Assembly (NCBI GenBank): GCA_027730605.1
Contig: JAQCGN010000003.1
Location: forward strand, 1 to 42,644
DNA length: 42,644 bases
Source of the DNA: Actinomycetota bacterium
GTDB lineage: Bacteria; Actinomycetota; Actinomycetes; S36-B12; UBA5976
Direction of reading: 5' to 3'
This document shows positions 1-11,419 of the stretch, in pieces; within the stretch, counting starts at the first letter, position 1, and the number at the start of each line of letters is the position of its first letter. A program made the position numbers and the translations under genes. A model generated the notes under the pieces. It was not told the origin of the DNA, did no database searches, and saw only the letters and a program-made list of their open reading frames with translations.

Positions 1-246
1 TGATCCACCTCCAAGTGATAAAATACCGACAAAAGAATTAAGAAGTCCTGAAATTTTTCTCTTCTCAAGATCTCTGAAGTAATCCTCACCTTTTTTTACA
101 AAAATGTCAGAAATAGTTGTTTTCTCATCCATCTCAATTTCATGATCCACATCAATAAATTCAAGATTTAAATGATTGGCAACAAGTTTTCCAATAGTTG
201 TCTTCCCTGATCCGGGAGCACCCACGAGAATTAAACGTGGAGACAT
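1..246 (-). CDS. aroK: Shikimate kinase, 3' truncated by window edge
   Basis: Own translation of the minus strand: MSPRLILVGAPGSGKTTIGKLVANHLNLEFIDVDHEIE...SLGGGS; P-loop GAPGSGKT and GGG motif; directly downstream of aroC. Confidence 0.93.
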   Translation of the reverse strand, partial: MSPRLILVGAPGSGKTTIGKLVANHLNLEFIDVDHEIEMDEKTTISDIFVKKGEDYFRDLEKRKISGLLNSFVGILSLGGGS

Positions 247-248
247 AT

Positions 249-1427
249 TTATCGAACCTTTAGGTTTGATAAATAGTTTTCAAAGTTTCTTTTTGTTTCG
301 ACTAATGCATCGCCACCAAATTTTTCCATTAACGCATCAGCAAGAACTAGTGCAACCATAGCTTCTGCAATTACTCCCGCAGCTGGAACTGCGCAGACAT
401 CTGATCTTTGGTTATGGGCCTTTGATGCTTCACCAGTTGTAGTGTCAATTGTTTGTAAAGCTTTTGGCACTGTTGAAATCGGTTTCATAGCAGCTCTTAC
501 TCTTAAAACTTCACCAGTTGTCATGCCACCTTCTGTGCCACCAGCGCGATGAGTTAATCGTTTTACTCCATCTTTGGTGTTAACGATTTCATCGTGAGCT
601 TGTGATCCTCTGCGTCCAGCTGTGGTAAAGCCATCACCAACTTCCACACCTTTAATTGCTTGAATGCTCATAAGCGCCCCAGCTAATTTTGCATCAATTC
701 TTCGATCATGATGAACATATGAACCTAACCCAGGCGGTAAACCATAAACCACAACTTCAACAACGCCACCTAAAGTATCGCCGTCTTTGTGTGCAGCATC
801 AACTTCTTGTTGCATTAATTCACTTGTTTTTTTATCAAAACATCTTGCGGGATCTTCATCTATTGAGTTAAGTGATCCAGGACTTGGAATAATTCCATCA
901 GGAGATTTAACTGTCCCAAGTTGGACAACGTGGCTGATAATTTCAATATTTGCTACTTGGTTAAGTAATTTTTTAGCTATTGCACCAAGTGCCACACGGG
1001 CAGCAGTTTCTCTGGCACTAGCTCTTTCTAAAACAGGACGTGCTTCATCAAATCCATACTTTTGCATTCCCACCAGATCAGCATGTCCTGGTCTTGGTTT
1101 TGTTAATGGAGTATTTCGAGCTTGTTCGTCTAATATTTTTTGATCTATTGGATCTGCTGACATAACATCTTGCCATTTTGGCCACTCAGAATTATTAATT
1201 TTGAGAGCAATTGGAGCACCAATACTTAAACCGTGTCTTATGCCACCTAAAATTTCTATTTCATCTTTTTCAAATTTTTGCCTTGCCCCACGTCCCACAC
1301 CCAAGCGTCGTCTAGCTAATTGATTTTGAATATCTTCAGTGGTGACAGAAATACCTGCTGGTAATCCTTCAATTGTGGCAACCAAAGCAGGTCCATGGGA
1401 TTCACCCGCAGTTAGCCATCGAATCAT
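249..1427 (-). CDS. aroC: Chorismate synthase
   Basis: 392 aa; [62 protein letters not shown] signatures. Confidence 0.98.
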   Translation of the reverse strand: MIRWLTAGESHGPALVATIEGLPAGISVTTEDIQNQLARRRLGVGRGARQKFEKDEIEILGGIRHGLSIGAPIALKINNSEWPKWQDVMSADPIDQKILDEQARNTPLTKPRPGHADLVGMQKYGFDEARPVLERASARETAARVALGAIAKKLLNQVANIEIISHVVQLGTVKSPDGIIPSPGSLNSIDEDPARCFDKKTSELMQQEVDAAHKDGDTLGGVVEVVVYGLPPGLGSYVHHDRRIDAKLAGALMSIQAIKGVEVGDGFTTAGRRGSQAHDEIVNTKDGVKRLTHRAGGTEGGMTTGEVLRVRAAMKPISTVPKALQTIDTTTGEASKAHNQRSDVCAVPAAGVIAEAMVALVLADALMEKFGGDALVETKRNFENYLSNLKVR

Positions 1428-1470
1428 ATTTATATTGTTTCATTACCGGGCAAGTGAGTGTCTCTTCCCC

Positions 1471-1932
1471 CTACAAATTAAGCACAATAACTAAAAAATA
1501 TGACAATGACATGAATGGTCCAAATGCAATAACATGATTTTTTGAAACTTTCTTAAAAATCATTAGAATCCCCGCAAAGATCCCTCCCAAGACAAAAGCT
1601 GCAATATGTAGATTAATTGTTTCACTAATTCCATAAACATAAGTCACAGGAAAACTTAAAGAAAAACTATATTTCACATCTCCTAAACCAAAACTTTTTT
1701 TAGAAATCAAGTAAATAGCACAATAGATTAGGAGAACAAATAAAGAGACAATCAAACTCATAAACACATTATTGATATTTCTATTTGGCAAGCCCAACAT
1801 GATTAAAATTGAGGTCAAGAAAAGTAGGAAAACATATCTATTGGGTAAAAGATTAGTTTTAAAATCAATCCAGCCAAGAATGAGTGCAAAAATTGAGGTG
1901 TTTAACAGGATTAGATAATTCCAATCCACCAA
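1471..1932 (-). CDS. Prepilin peptidase (A24 family), peptidase domain only
   Basis: 153 aa multi-TM; aspartate motifs WIDFKTNLLPN and GLGDVK; no N-terminal methyltransferase domain. Confidence 0.8.
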   Translation of the reverse strand: MVDWNYLILLNTSIFALILGWIDFKTNLLPNRYVFLLFLTSILIMLGLPNRNINNVFMSLIVSLFVLLIYCAIYLISKKSFGLGDVKYSFSLSFPVTYVYGISETINLHIAAFVLGGIFAGILMIFKKVSKNHVIAFGPFMSLSYFLVIVLNL

Positions 1933-1937
1933 CTACC

Positions 1938-2741
1938 TCAATTCTTGAAAAGTGCCTCCCGCATTTGTTTTGCAGGTGCTTTCTTGTCTGTCATTAATTC
2001 AAACTGCCTTAAACCTTGATGCAATAACATCTCTAATCCTGAGACGACAAAACCACGTCTAAGGATCCATTCCAATGCAATTTTTGATGGCCATGGTGAG
2101 TAAGCAACATCTAACAAAGAACCTGGAATCTCTGGCCCCATCGCAGCGTAAGTATCCATTGCTCCACTTGGCAAAGTGCTAATTACCGTACTTGCAGCTA
2201 AAGCTTGATGAATTTCTTTCCAAGTGATTTCAGTCGGTGTTATTCCAAAGCTTTGAGCAACATTAATTAATTGACTAGATGTGGTCTGGTTTCTAGCACA
2301 AATCAGAACTTTGTTTGCCCCTAGTTGACTAAGAGCAGCAATAGCAGATCTTGCTGTTGCACCACTGCCAATTATTGAGGGATTTGTTACATCCAAGTTT
2401 TTATTTGTTTGCAGTGCGGCCACTATTCCATAGATGTCTGTATTACCAGCTAAAACTTTTCCATCTTTAAAAAGTAATGTATTTGCTGAATTAACTTTAG
2501 TTGCTAATTCCGTTACAGAATCAGCTATTTGAAGAGCAACTTCCTTCAAAGGCATAGTCAATGACATTCCAACTAGATTGCCATCACGGTTTTTTACATA
2601 ATCTGGAAGGGAGCTTGCAGTTAATTCAACCTTGAAATAATCCCAATCAATTTTTAATTCTTCATATCCTGCTTTATGCATTACGGGACTCAAAGAGTGC
2701 TCAATAGGAGAACCAGCTACAACCACAAACTTTTTACTCAT
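1938..2741 (-). CDS. aroE: Shikimate dehydrogenase
   Basis: 267 aa; VAGSPIEHSLSPVMHKAGY, LAGNTDIYGIVAAL, GSGATARSAIAAL; 4-nt overlap with mltG. Confidence 0.95.
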   Translation of the reverse strand: MSKKFVVVAGSPIEHSLSPVMHKAGYEELKIDWDYFKVELTASSLPDYVKNRDGNLVGMSLTMPLKEVALQIADSVTELATKVNSANTLLFKDGKVLAGNTDIYGIVAALQTNKNLDVTNPSIIGSGATARSAIAALSQLGANKVLICARNQTTSSQLINVAQSFGITPTEITWKEIHQALAASTVISTLPSGAMDTYAAMGPEIPGSLLDVAYSPWPSKIALEWILRRGFVVSGLEMLLHQGLRQFELMTDKKAPAKQMREALFKN

Positions 2742-3823
2742 TTGTTTTGGTCATACCACCTTAAAAACTCTTGCTTATGAACTAAGAATTCACTATTTGA
2801 TGAAGCAAACTTTGTTTCCTTAGTGTCTAGATTAACCGTCACCCAATAAATCCAGTCACCATCTTCTGGGTTTAACACAGCATTTATGGCAGCTTCAGAC
2901 GGATTAGCAATTGGTCCAGGAGGCAAACCATCATTGGTATAGGTGTTGTAAGGAGAATCTGCTTTTAATTGTTCATCAGTCAAAATTATCGTGTTGGTAT
3001 CAAGTTCATAATTTAGTGTGCTATCAAGTTGTAGTCTCATTGGTTTTGCTAAGCGATTTAATAAAACTCGAGCAGCTTTTGCTTGATCAACTGATGCAAC
3101 TTCTTTTTCCACAATACTTGCCAAAATAATTACCTCATAAGGTTTTAAACCATTGGCTTTTGCAGTTGCTTCTAGTTGTTGTTCGGCTGCAGCTTGGCTA
3201 AATCTCTTGATCATTTGCTGCAAGACTTCTTTAGGATTCACACCCTCTTCAAATCTGTATGTAGCTGGGTATAAAAAACCTTCCACATTATTTTTGGCAT
3301 ATTCAGGCAAACCTAAATCTTTAGGGTCTTTTGCCACAGCTTCAAATTCTGCCGGAGAAATCCCTAACGCTTGAGCTGATGCTGCGAAAACGTATTTAGA
3401 TCTTGAACCTTCTGGAATTACTATTTTTATGGATACTTTGCTTTCCGGATCAAGTAAAGCAAAAATTGCTTCCTTGGCTCCCATACTTTTTACCAAGTTG
3501 TATTTTCCAGGGCCAATAGTGCTTGATTGTGGAATATCATCAGCAGCGCTAACAAATTCCAAATAATTATTAACTACACCAGCATTTGCTAATACTTTGC
3601 CAATTTCAGTTAAAGATGATCCAGCTTCAATACTTATTTGAACCGGACCACTTCCTCCCGGGCCATCAAGAATTTTGACTCCCGCACTAGGAATAAAGGA
3701 ATATGCCACAATGCCAACTAGAACAGCAAAAATTATTAAACCAATTCTTAAATACGGGGCTGGTTGCAAATTTGATTTGTAGCGACTTTGTTCAGGTTTA
3801 AATTCATCCAAAATAGAGGGCAA
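2738..3823 (-). CDS. mltG: Endolytic transglycosylase MltG (YceG-like)
   Basis: 361 aa; one TM helix, EGFLYPATYRF, ASIVEKEV, LQLDSTLNYEL, YNTYTNDGLPPGPIANPSEAAI. Confidence 0.96.
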   Translation of the reverse strand: MPSILDEFKPEQSRYKSNLQPAPYLRIGLIIFAVLVGIVAYSFIPSAGVKILDGPGGSGPVQISIEAGSSLTEIGKVLANAGVVNNYLEFVSAADDIPQSSTIGPGKYNLVKSMGAKEAIFALLDPESKVSIKIVIPEGSRSKYVFAASAQALGISPAEFEAVAKDPKDLGLPEYAKNNVEGFLYPATYRFEEGVNPKEVLQQMIKRFSQAAAEQQLEATAKANGLKPYEVIILASIVEKEVASVDQAKAARVLLNRLAKPMRLQLDSTLNYELDTNTIILTDEQLKADSPYNTYTNDGLPPGPIANPSEAAINAVLNPEDGDWIYWVTVNLDTKETKFASSNSEFLVHKQEFLRWYDQNK

Positions 3824-3824
3824 T

Positions 3825-4283
3825 TTATTTCACCTCATCCAGGTCTATTCCAGGAATTAAATTATTTCTTTTTTCAAAATCTAGCGCTTGTTCTAGCAAT
3901 TCTATTGCTGCAACCTGATCAATCATGGCCTTTTGTCCGCGCGTATTGACCCCACTTTCTTGCAATCGAGCACTTGCCGTGGAGGAGGTTAATCTCTCAT
4001 CTAGCATACGTACCGAAACGCTAGGAAGTGATTTTTTCAATTGTTTTGCAAAATTTAAACATTTTTTTGCAGCTATGCCAATTTGACCTGATAAATGTTT
4101 AGGTAGTCCCACATAAATTTCTAAACAACCAGTTTCATTAACTTGAGAAAGAATATTTGTGATTAAATCTTGATCATTTTTCAAGGTCACAACAGGAACA
4201 GCCATAATTGCATCAATATCGCTTTTAGCTAACCCAACTCTTACTTCACCATAATCAATTGCATAGCGAATACCTTTGCGCAC
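3825..4283 (-). CDS. ruvX: Putative pre-16S rRNA nuclease / Holliday junction resolvase, YqgF family
   Basis: 152 aa; YAIDYGEVRVGLAKSD, VGLPKHLSGQIG, LDERLTSSTA. Confidence 0.95.
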   Translation of the reverse strand: MRKGIRYAIDYGEVRVGLAKSDIDAIMAVPVVTLKNDQDLITNILSQVNETGCLEIYVGLPKHLSGQIGIAAKKCLNFAKQLKKSLPSVSVRMLDERLTSSTASARLQESGVNTRGQKAMIDQVAAIELLEQALDFEKRNNLIPGIDLDEVK

Positions 4284-4290
4284 GAATCAA

Positions 4291-6948
4291 CTACCGAATC
4301 AATGAATCAACATTGGCGATGACACTTTTGGCTTCCTCGGTTTTAGTACCTGCACCTTGAGCCATATCACTCTTGCCGCCACCTTTGCCATCTAGTTTTG
4401 CTAAAACTTCATTCAAAATTTCTCCAGCATTTAAATTCTTTTTCCTAGCTTGCTCATTAGTTGCTATAACTACATTTACTTTTCCAGAAGAAATACCAGC
4501 TCCTATAACTAAAGCTGCGCCTTCTCCTAATTGTCCCCTAACGTTTGTGACAAGTTCTCTTATATCATTAGCACTTAATTCACCTGGAGCTAAGAAATTT
4601 GCAACTTTTATACCTTTAACGTCGTGAGCAGTTTTTACATAATCAGAAATATTTCCTGAGAGTTGAGATTTACGTGATTTTTCAATTTCTTTCTCAGCAT
4701 CTTTTAATCTGTCCATTAAGGAAGCAACTTTTTCTGGTAGTTCTTCTGCTCTGCCTTTAAGCATTTCTTGCAAGTTAGAAACAATTAGGTGCTCTCGAGC
4801 CAGAAATTGATAAGCATCAGTTCCAACAAGTGCTTCTACTCTTCTTGTTCCTGCCCCAATACTTTGTTCACTTAAAAATTTGATTACACCTAATTGAGCA
4901 GATCTTTGAGCATGCGTGCCACCACAAAGTTCATGTGCCCAATCTCCCACACTAACTACTCGAACAACATCACCATATTTTTCACCAAACAAGGCCATAG
5001 CTCCCATTGCTCGAGCTTGGTCTTGCGACATTAATTGTGCACTTACCCCTAAATCACTTAATAAAACTTCATTAACTCTTTGCTCAACATCATTAAGCAC
5101 ACTTGCTGGTACTGGTTTTGGGGAAGGAAAATCAAAACGTAGTCTGCCTGGTGAATTCTCGCTACCTAATTGCGTTGCAGTTTCACCAAGTGTTTCTCGG
5201 AATGCTTTATGAATCAAATGCGTTGCGGTGTGTGCTCGGGATATTGCTTTTCGTCTTTGTAAATCAACTTCTCCAACACCTTTTAGTCCTGTAACAGCTT
5301 CTCCTTTTGAAACCCGTCCCCGATGAACATAAAGACCTGGCACAGGTTGCTGAACATCATCAACAACTATTTCTGCACCGTTACTTAGAATTAATTTGCC
5401 ACTATCAGCAAGTTGTCCGCCACCTTCTGCATAGAAGGGTGATCGATCCAATACAAATTCAACTTCTGATCCTTGGTTAACACTTTTTGTAACAGCACCA
5501 TCAAGTAGTAAGCCTTTTAAATTAACTTCACTTGTGGTTTCAGCATAACCAGTAAAATTGGTGATTCCGGCTAAATCAGCAAGTGCTCGATATTGTTGAA
5601 CATCTCCTAGTCCGAGTTTTCTTTCCTTAGCATCGGCTTTAGCTCTATTTTTTTGCTCAGACATGAGTCTTTTGAAGCCATCGGCATCAATAGAAATTCC
5701 TGCTTCGCTTGCCATTTCAAGTGTTAAATCATAAGGAAAACCATAAGTATCATGAAGTTCAAAAACTTTCTCCCCAGAAAGAGTTTTTGTTTTTGATTTA
5801 GCCAAATCAGTTAATGAATTTTCAAACAATTGAGTTCCAGTTTTTAAAGTTTGGGCAAAAGTAGTTTCTTCCCCAATAGCTATTTCAAGGATTCTTTTCT
5901 TGTCACTAATTAATTCAGGATATTGAGGTCCCATTGCTTTAATTGTGGCTTCAATTAAATCTTTCATAACTGGATCTTCTGCTCCAAGAATTCTCATATT
6001 TCGAATCACTCGGCGCATCATGCGGCGAAGAACATAACCTCGTCCTTCGTTACCCGGGATTACTCCATCACCAATTAAAAAGGCAGCAGTTCTGGTGTGA
6101 TCGGCTACAACCCTTAATCTAATATCTGCTTGATTATCTTGACCATATTTAACTCCCACAATTGATGTTGCTTTATCTAAAATAATTTTGGTGGTATCAA
6201 TCTCATAAATGTTATCTACCCCTTGCAAAATTGCTGCCATTCTTTCCAAACCCATACCTGTATCAATATTTTTTGCAGGAAGTTCACCATTTAGTGGAAA
6301 ATCATCTTTAGTTCCACCTTCGCCACGGTTATATTGCATGAAAACAAGATTCCAAACTTCTAAATAACGTTCCTCATCAGCAATTGGTCCACCTTCTTTG
6401 CCATATTCAGGGCCACGATCAAAATAAATTTCTGAACATGGACCACAAGGTCCAGGAACACCCATTGACCAATAATTATCTGCCATGCCACGTCTCTGGA
6501 TTTTGTGTTCCGGAATTCCAATTTTGTTTCGCCAAATGTCATATGCTTCTTCATCGTCAAGATAAATAGTCACCCAAAGTTTTTCTGGATCAAATCCATA
6601 ACCACCATCTTTTACCGCAGAAGTTAGTAAGTTCCAAGCCATGGTGATAGCACCGTCTTTGAAATAATCACCGAATGAAAAATTTCCTGCCATTTGAAAA
6701 AATGATCCATGTCTTGTGGTTTTGCCAACTTCTTCAATGTCTAATGTTCTAACACATTTTTGAACAGATGTGGCACGTTTAAAGGGAGCTGGTGCTTCAC
6801 CTAAGAAATATGGTTTAAATGGAACCATTCCAGCGTTAACTAAGAGCAATGTTGGATCATTAGCAATTAAAGATGCTGAAGGAACTATGGTGTGAGCATT
6901 TTTTTCAAAGAAGTCGAGGAATCTGCGACGAATGTCTGCTGAATCCAC
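4291..6948 (-). CDS. alaS: Alanyl-tRNA synthetase
   Basis: 885 aa; RRRFLDFFEKNAHTIVPSASLI, HTATHLIHKAFRE, ELCGGTHAQRS. Confidence 0.99.
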   Translation of the reverse strand: MDSADIRRRFLDFFEKNAHTIVPSASLIANDPTLLLVNAGMVPFKPYFLGEAPAPFKRATSVQKCVRTLDIEEVGKTTRHGSFFQMAGNFSFGDYFKDGAITMAWNLLTSAVKDGGYGFDPEKLWVTIYLDDEEAYDIWRNKIGIPEHKIQRRGMADNYWSMGVPGPCGPCSEIYFDRGPEYGKEGGPIADEERYLEVWNLVFMQYNRGEGGTKDDFPLNGELPAKNIDTGMGLERMAAILQGVDNIYEIDTTKIILDKATSIVGVKYGQDNQADIRLRVVADHTRTAAFLIGDGVIPGNEGRGYVLRRMMRRVIRNMRILGAEDPVMKDLIEATIKAMGPQYPELISDKKRILEIAIGEETTFAQTLKTGTQLFENSLTDLAKSKTKTLSGEKVFELHDTYGFPYDLTLEMASEAGISIDADGFKRLMSEQKNRAKADAKERKLGLGDVQQYRALADLAGITNFTGYAETTSEVNLKGLLLDGAVTKSVNQGSEVEFVLDRSPFYAEGGGQLADSGKLILSNGAEIVVDDVQQPVPGLYVHRGRVSKGEAVTGLKGVGEVDLQRRKAISRAHTATHLIHKAFRETLGETATQLGSENSPGRLRFDFPSPKPVPASVLNDVEQRVNEVLLSDLGVSAQLMSQDQARAMGAMALFGEKYGDVVRVVSVGDWAHELCGGTHAQRSAQLGVIKFLSEQSIGAGTRRVEALVGTDAYQFLAREHLIVSNLQEMLKGRAEELPEKVASLMDRLKDAEKEIEKSRKSQLSGNISDYVKTAHDVKGIKVANFLAPGELSANDIRELVTNVRGQLGEGAALVIGAGISSGKVNVVIATNEQARKKNLNAGEILNEVLAKLDGKGGGKSDMAQGAGTKTEEAKSVIANVDSLIR

Positions 6949-6974
6949 TTATACAACTTCCTTTTCTTTTCTAT

Positions 6975-8327
6975 CTACTTAGTCGACCTTAGTACCTGAC
7001 GAATACGCTCCCATAAATCGGCAAAGCGTTGTTCTGCTCCGCGACTACCAGGTTTGTAATAAGTCTTATTCTTCAAGTTATCTGGCAAATATTGTTGACT
7101 TGCCACACCTTCTTCAAAATCATGTGCATATTTATAACCCTTACCCGCACCGGTTTCTCGAGAGGCGGGCAAAGATCCATCTCGTAGATGAATTGGCACA
7201 GCCCCCGCATTGCCTTTTCGCACATCTTCAATGGCTTCATTTATGGCGTTATAAACAGAGTTAGATTTTGGAGCAAGAGCCAAATAAGTTGTTGCTTGCG
7301 CCAAAATTATTCTTGCCTCTGGCCATCCCACTAATTGTGCAGCTTGCATAGCAGAAACTGCCATGGTCAAAGCTTGTGGATCTGCTAATCCAATATCTTC
7401 ACTGGCAAGAATTACTAATCTTCTGGCAATAAATTTTGGGTCTTCACCTGATTCAGCCATTCTTGCTAGGTAATGAATAGCACCATCAACATCACTTCCT
7501 CTCACACTTTTTATAAACGCACTAATTACGTTGTAATGTTCATCCCCTGCTTTGTCATAGCGAAGTGCTGATCTTTGCACAGCCACTTCTGCATCTTTTA
7601 GTAAAATTTCTAATCTATTTTCTGAATCACTTACCCCAGCAGCTGTTTCTAATGCAATAAGTGCTCGTCTGGCATCTCCACCACTTGATCTGGCAATGTG
7701 GCCTAATGCTTCTTTTTGGCATTGGTATTTATTTTTTAAACCTTTTTCACTAGTTAACGCTTTTTCTAGCAATAAAATGATGTCTGCTTCTGTTAATGGA
7801 TTTAGTGGTAGCACTAGAGATCTACTCATCAATGCCGAATTAATAGAAACCGATGGATTTTCAGTTGTGGCAGCAACAAGTGTTACCCAACCTTCTTCTA
7901 CCCCGGCAAGTAGTGAGTCTTGTTGAGATTTAGAAAAGCGATGAATTTCATCTATGAATAAAACGGTTCCTACCCCTTTAGCAAATCTTCTTCGTGCTAA
8001 ATCAATAACTTCTCTTACTTCTTTTACTCCACTTGAAGTAGCAGATAGTTCAATAAAAGATCTTCCCGTTGAAACAGACACAACATGTGCCAAGGTTGTT
8101 TTGCCACTTCCAGGTGGTCCCCACAAAATTAATGAGGTAGCAGCTAACTTGTTGTCATCATCTGGTTTTAGAAGTGCTCTTAGAGGTGAATCTGCTCTAG
8201 TAACTTGTGGTTGACCCAAAACATCATCAAGTGATGCAGGTCGCATTCTGGCTGCAAGTGGTGCGCTAACAAATTTGTTATTAACAGGAATTTCAATTGG
8301 ATCTGCCTCAAACAGAGCGTCATCCAT
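6975..8327 (-). CDS. rarA: Replication-associated recombination protein A (AAA ATPase)
   Basis: 450 aa; [50 protein letters not shown]. Confidence 0.95.
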   Translation of the reverse strand: MDDALFEADPIEIPVNNKFVSAPLAARMRPASLDDVLGQPQVTRADSPLRALLKPDDDNKLAATSLILWGPPGSGKTTLAHVVSVSTGRSFIELSATSSGVKEVREVIDLARRRFAKGVGTVLFIDEIHRFSKSQQDSLLAGVEEGWVTLVAATTENPSVSINSALMSRSLVLPLNPLTEADIILLLEKALTSEKGLKNKYQCQKEALGHIARSSGGDARRALIALETAAGVSDSENRLEILLKDAEVAVQRSALRYDKAGDEHYNVISAFIKSVRGSDVDGAIHYLARMAESGEDPKFIARRLVILASEDIGLADPQALTMAVSAMQAAQLVGWPEARIILAQATTYLALAPKSNSVYNAINEAIEDVRKGNAGAVPIHLRDGSLPASRETGAGKGYKYAHDFEEGVASQQYLPDNLKNKTYYKPGSRGAEQRFADLWERIRQVLRSTK

Positions 8328-8329
8328 AA

Positions 8330-10072
8330 TTATTTTTCTGGTTTGAAATCTATGCCAGCTTCTTTTCTTTGTGCTGGTGTTATTGGAGTTGGTGCACCAG
8401 TAAGTGGATCTTGACCACCACCACTTTTAGGAAACGCAATTACATCTCTAATAGTTGTGGCCCCAGTTAAAAGCATCACCACTCGGTCCCACCCAAATGC
8501 AATACCAGCATGTGGAGGTGGTCCATATTTAAAGGCTTCCAATAAAAATCCGAATTTGTCATTTGCTTCCGCATCTGAAATACCTAAAATTCTAAAAACT
8601 TCTTTTTGAACATCACCCTGGTGAATACGAACAGATCCACCACCAATTTCATTTCCATTTAAAACTAAGTCATATGCCCATGCCAAAGCAGATCCAGGAT
8701 CTTTGGCAAAAGTTTTTAAAGATTCAGCATTTGGGGAAGTGAAAGGGTGATGGACTGCTGTCCAAACAAGTTGACCCTGATCATTAGTTACTTGTTCAAA
8801 CATTGGTGCATCTACCACCCAAACAAAATTCCATTCTTTATCATTTATTAGTCCAAGTCTTTGCCCAATTTCAATACGCGCAGCTCCCAAAAGACCTAAG
8901 GCTTCATTTCTTGTGCCCGCTGCAAAGAAAACAGCATCACCTAACTTTGCTCCTACCGCATTGATCAATCCATTTCGTTCTACTTCACTTAAATTTTTAG
9001 CAACCGGTCCTGTGATTTCTCCATCTTCTGCAAAAACTGCATAAGCTAAACCTTTGGCACCACGTTGTTTGGCCCATTCTTGCCAAGCATCAAATTGTTT
9101 ACGCGGAGTACTTGCACCACCTGGCATCACCACAGCACCGACATGATCTGCTTGAAAGACCCTAAATGGAGTGTTTTTAAAGTATTGAGTTAAATCAATT
9201 AGTTCTAATCCAAATCTTAAATCTGGTTTATCCGAACCATATTTCTTCATTGCTTCGTGGAAAGTAATTCTTGGAATTTTTCCTATTTCGTGGTCTAATA
9301 CTTCGCTCCACAAAGTTTTAATAACTTTTTCCCCAATTTTAATAATGTCTTCTTGGTCAACAAAAGACATTTCAATATCTAATTGCGTAAATTCAGGTTG
9401 ACGATCTGCTCTAAAATCTTCATCTCTATAACAACGAGCTATCTGGAAATATCTTTCCATTCCACCAACCATGAGCAATTGCTTAAACAATTGAGGTGAC
9501 TGAGGCAAGGCATACCAAGAACCTGGTTGCAGCCTTACTGGAACCAGAAAATCTCTAGCCCCTTCAGGAGTTGATCTTGTTAAAGTTGGAGTTTCAATTT
9601 CAATGAAATCATCATTTAGTAAAACATCGCGAGCATATTGACTAACTTTGCTTCTAATCCTTAGAGCAGCACCAGGCCCACCAGGTCTTCGTAAATCCAG
9701 GTATCGATATTTAAGTCGAGCTTCCTCGTTCACATCGACTTCTTGATCAATTTGAAATGGTAATGCTTGGGCAAGAGATAGCACATTTACTTCACTTGCA
9801 AAAACTTCTATTGCACCTGTGGGAAGTTCACTGTTTTCATTACCTTTGGGGCGAAGTTTGACTTGTCCTTTTATTTGGACACAAGTTTCTGGTTTTAAAT
9901 CGTGGGTAAGTTTTTCATCATGAATAACTACTTGCACAATTCCGGATGCATCTCTTAAGTCAATGAATGCCACCCCACCGTGATCGCGGCGATTTCCTAC
10001 CCAACCGGCCAGGGTTACTTTTACTTCAGCATCAATTGCTCGAAGCGCATCTGCTACATGTGTTCTTAACAC
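8330..10072 (-). CDS. aspS: Aspartyl-tRNA synthetase
   Basis: 580 aa; [57 protein letters not shown]. Confidence 0.98.
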   Translation of the reverse strand: MLRTHVADALRAIDAEVKVTLAGWVGNRRDHGGVAFIDLRDASGIVQVVIHDEKLTHDLKPETCVQIKGQVKLRPKGNENSELPTGAIEVFASEVNVLSLAQALPFQIDQEVDVNEEARLKYRYLDLRRPGGPGAALRIRSKVSQYARDVLLNDDFIEIETPTLTRSTPEGARDFLVPVRLQPGSWYALPQSPQLFKQLLMVGGMERYFQIARCYRDEDFRADRQPEFTQLDIEMSFVDQEDIIKIGEKVIKTLWSEVLDHEIGKIPRITFHEAMKKYGSDKPDLRFGLELIDLTQYFKNTPFRVFQADHVGAVVMPGGASTPRKQFDAWQEWAKQRGAKGLAYAVFAEDGEITGPVAKNLSEVERNGLINAVGAKLGDAVFFAAGTRNEALGLLGAARIEIGQRLGLINDKEWNFVWVVDAPMFEQVTNDQGQLVWTAVHHPFTSPNAESLKTFAKDPGSALAWAYDLVLNGNEIGGGSVRIHQGDVQKEVFRILGISDAEANDKFGFLLEAFKYGPPPHAGIAFGWDRVVMLLTGATTIRDVIAFPKSGGGQDPLTGAPTPITPAQRKEAGIDFKPEK

Positions 10073-10115
10073 TTAAGTTTCTTCCCTTTGGCCAACTTTT
10101 AGTCCACAAAATGTT

Positions 10116-11393
10116 TTAAGACTGCTCAGTCTGTCGTATCACTTGAATCAAGTGTGCAACCATGTCGCCTAAAGCGACTTGAACTTGTGAAGAGTCCCCT
10201 AAATTCTTTATTTGTACACGAGAATTGCTTACCTCTTCATCCCCAATCACCACAGCAATTTGAGCACCACTTTTATCTGCCGCTTTCATGGCACCTTTTA
10301 AGCCACGATCACCATATGCCATATCAGCTCTTAGATTTGCTGCTCTGATTTGTTGTAATAATGAAACCGCTAATTGATGTGCCCTATCACCTATTGGAAC
10401 AATAAATACATCGATTAATGATTTCTCTCCCACAATTAAATTTTCAGCTTCGCAAGCCATCAATGTTCTATCTGTTCCAATTCCAAAACCAATGCCACTT
10501 AAATCATTTCCACCCAACGATGACATTAAACCGTCGTATCTTCCTCCACCACCAATTCCTGATTGAGCACCTAAGCCTGGGTGATCAAATTCAAATGTGG
10601 TGCGGGTGTAGTAATCAAGACCTCTTACCAGCTTGGGTGCAGGAGTAAATTTCACATCTGTTGCTTCTAATAAATCTTCTACTTCTCGGTGATAATTGGC
10701 ACAAGCATCACATAATTCATTGATCATCAAAGGGGCTTTGTCTAACAGTTTTTGTACTTCTGGTCTTTTATCATCTAAGACTCTTAAAGGATTTAATTTG
10801 CCTCTGGTTTTAGTTTCCTCATCAAGATCAAGTTTTTCTAGATAAGCAATTAATTTCTCTTTGTATTCTGGTCGACAATTAGCACAACCCAGTGAAGTAA
10901 GCATTAAGTTAAAATTTCTTAAACCCAAAGACCTAAAAGCATCATCTGCCACACTTATTACTTCAACATCAAGTGCAGGATCTGGTGCACCAATTGCCTC
11001 AATTCCAACTTGTTGTAATTGTCTATATCTTCCTTGCTGTGGTCTTTCGGCTCTAAAAAATGGACCCTGATACCAAAGTTTTACTGGAAGCTGCCCTTTA
11101 TCTAAACCATGTTCAATAACCAAACGTGCAACACCTGCAGTTCCTTCAGGGCGAAGTGCCAGTGTTCTTCCCCCTCTGTCTTCGAACACATACATTTCTT
11201 TACTTACGACATCAGTTGATTCACCAATTCCTCTAACAAAAAGATTTACATCTTCAAAAACAGGAAGTTCAACATAGCCATAACCGGCTAATGTTGCTGC
11301 ATGTCCTATTGCATTTTGGACAGCTAAAAATGAATTTGAACGTGGTGGAAAATAATCAGGGACACCTTTGGGTGCTTGAAATTGTCCTGCCAC
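10116..11393 (-). CDS. hisS: Histidyl-tRNA synthetase
   Basis: 425 aa; [49 protein letters not shown]. Confidence 0.98.
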   Translation of the reverse strand: MAGQFQAPKGVPDYFPPRSNSFLAVQNAIGHAATLAGYGYVELPVFEDVNLFVRGIGESTDVVSKEMYVFEDRGGRTLALRPEGTAGVARLVIEHGLDKGQLPVKLWYQGPFFRAERPQQGRYRQLQQVGIEAIGAPDPALDVEVISVADDAFRSLGLRNFNLMLTSLGCANCRPEYKEKLIAYLEKLDLDEETKTRGKLNPLRVLDDKRPEVQKLLDKAPLMINELCDACANYHREVEDLLEATDVKFTPAPKLVRGLDYYTRTTFEFDHPGLGAQSGIGGGGRYDGLMSSLGGNDLSGIGFGIGTDRTLMACEAENLIVGEKSLIDVFIVPIGDRAHQLAVSLLQQIRAANLRADMAYGDRGLKGAMKAADKSGAQIAVVIGDEEVSNSRVQIKNLGDSSQVQVALGDMVAHLIQVIRQTEQS

Positions 11394-11419
11394 GGCTAAT
11401 TGCTCCTTTCAATTATTTG

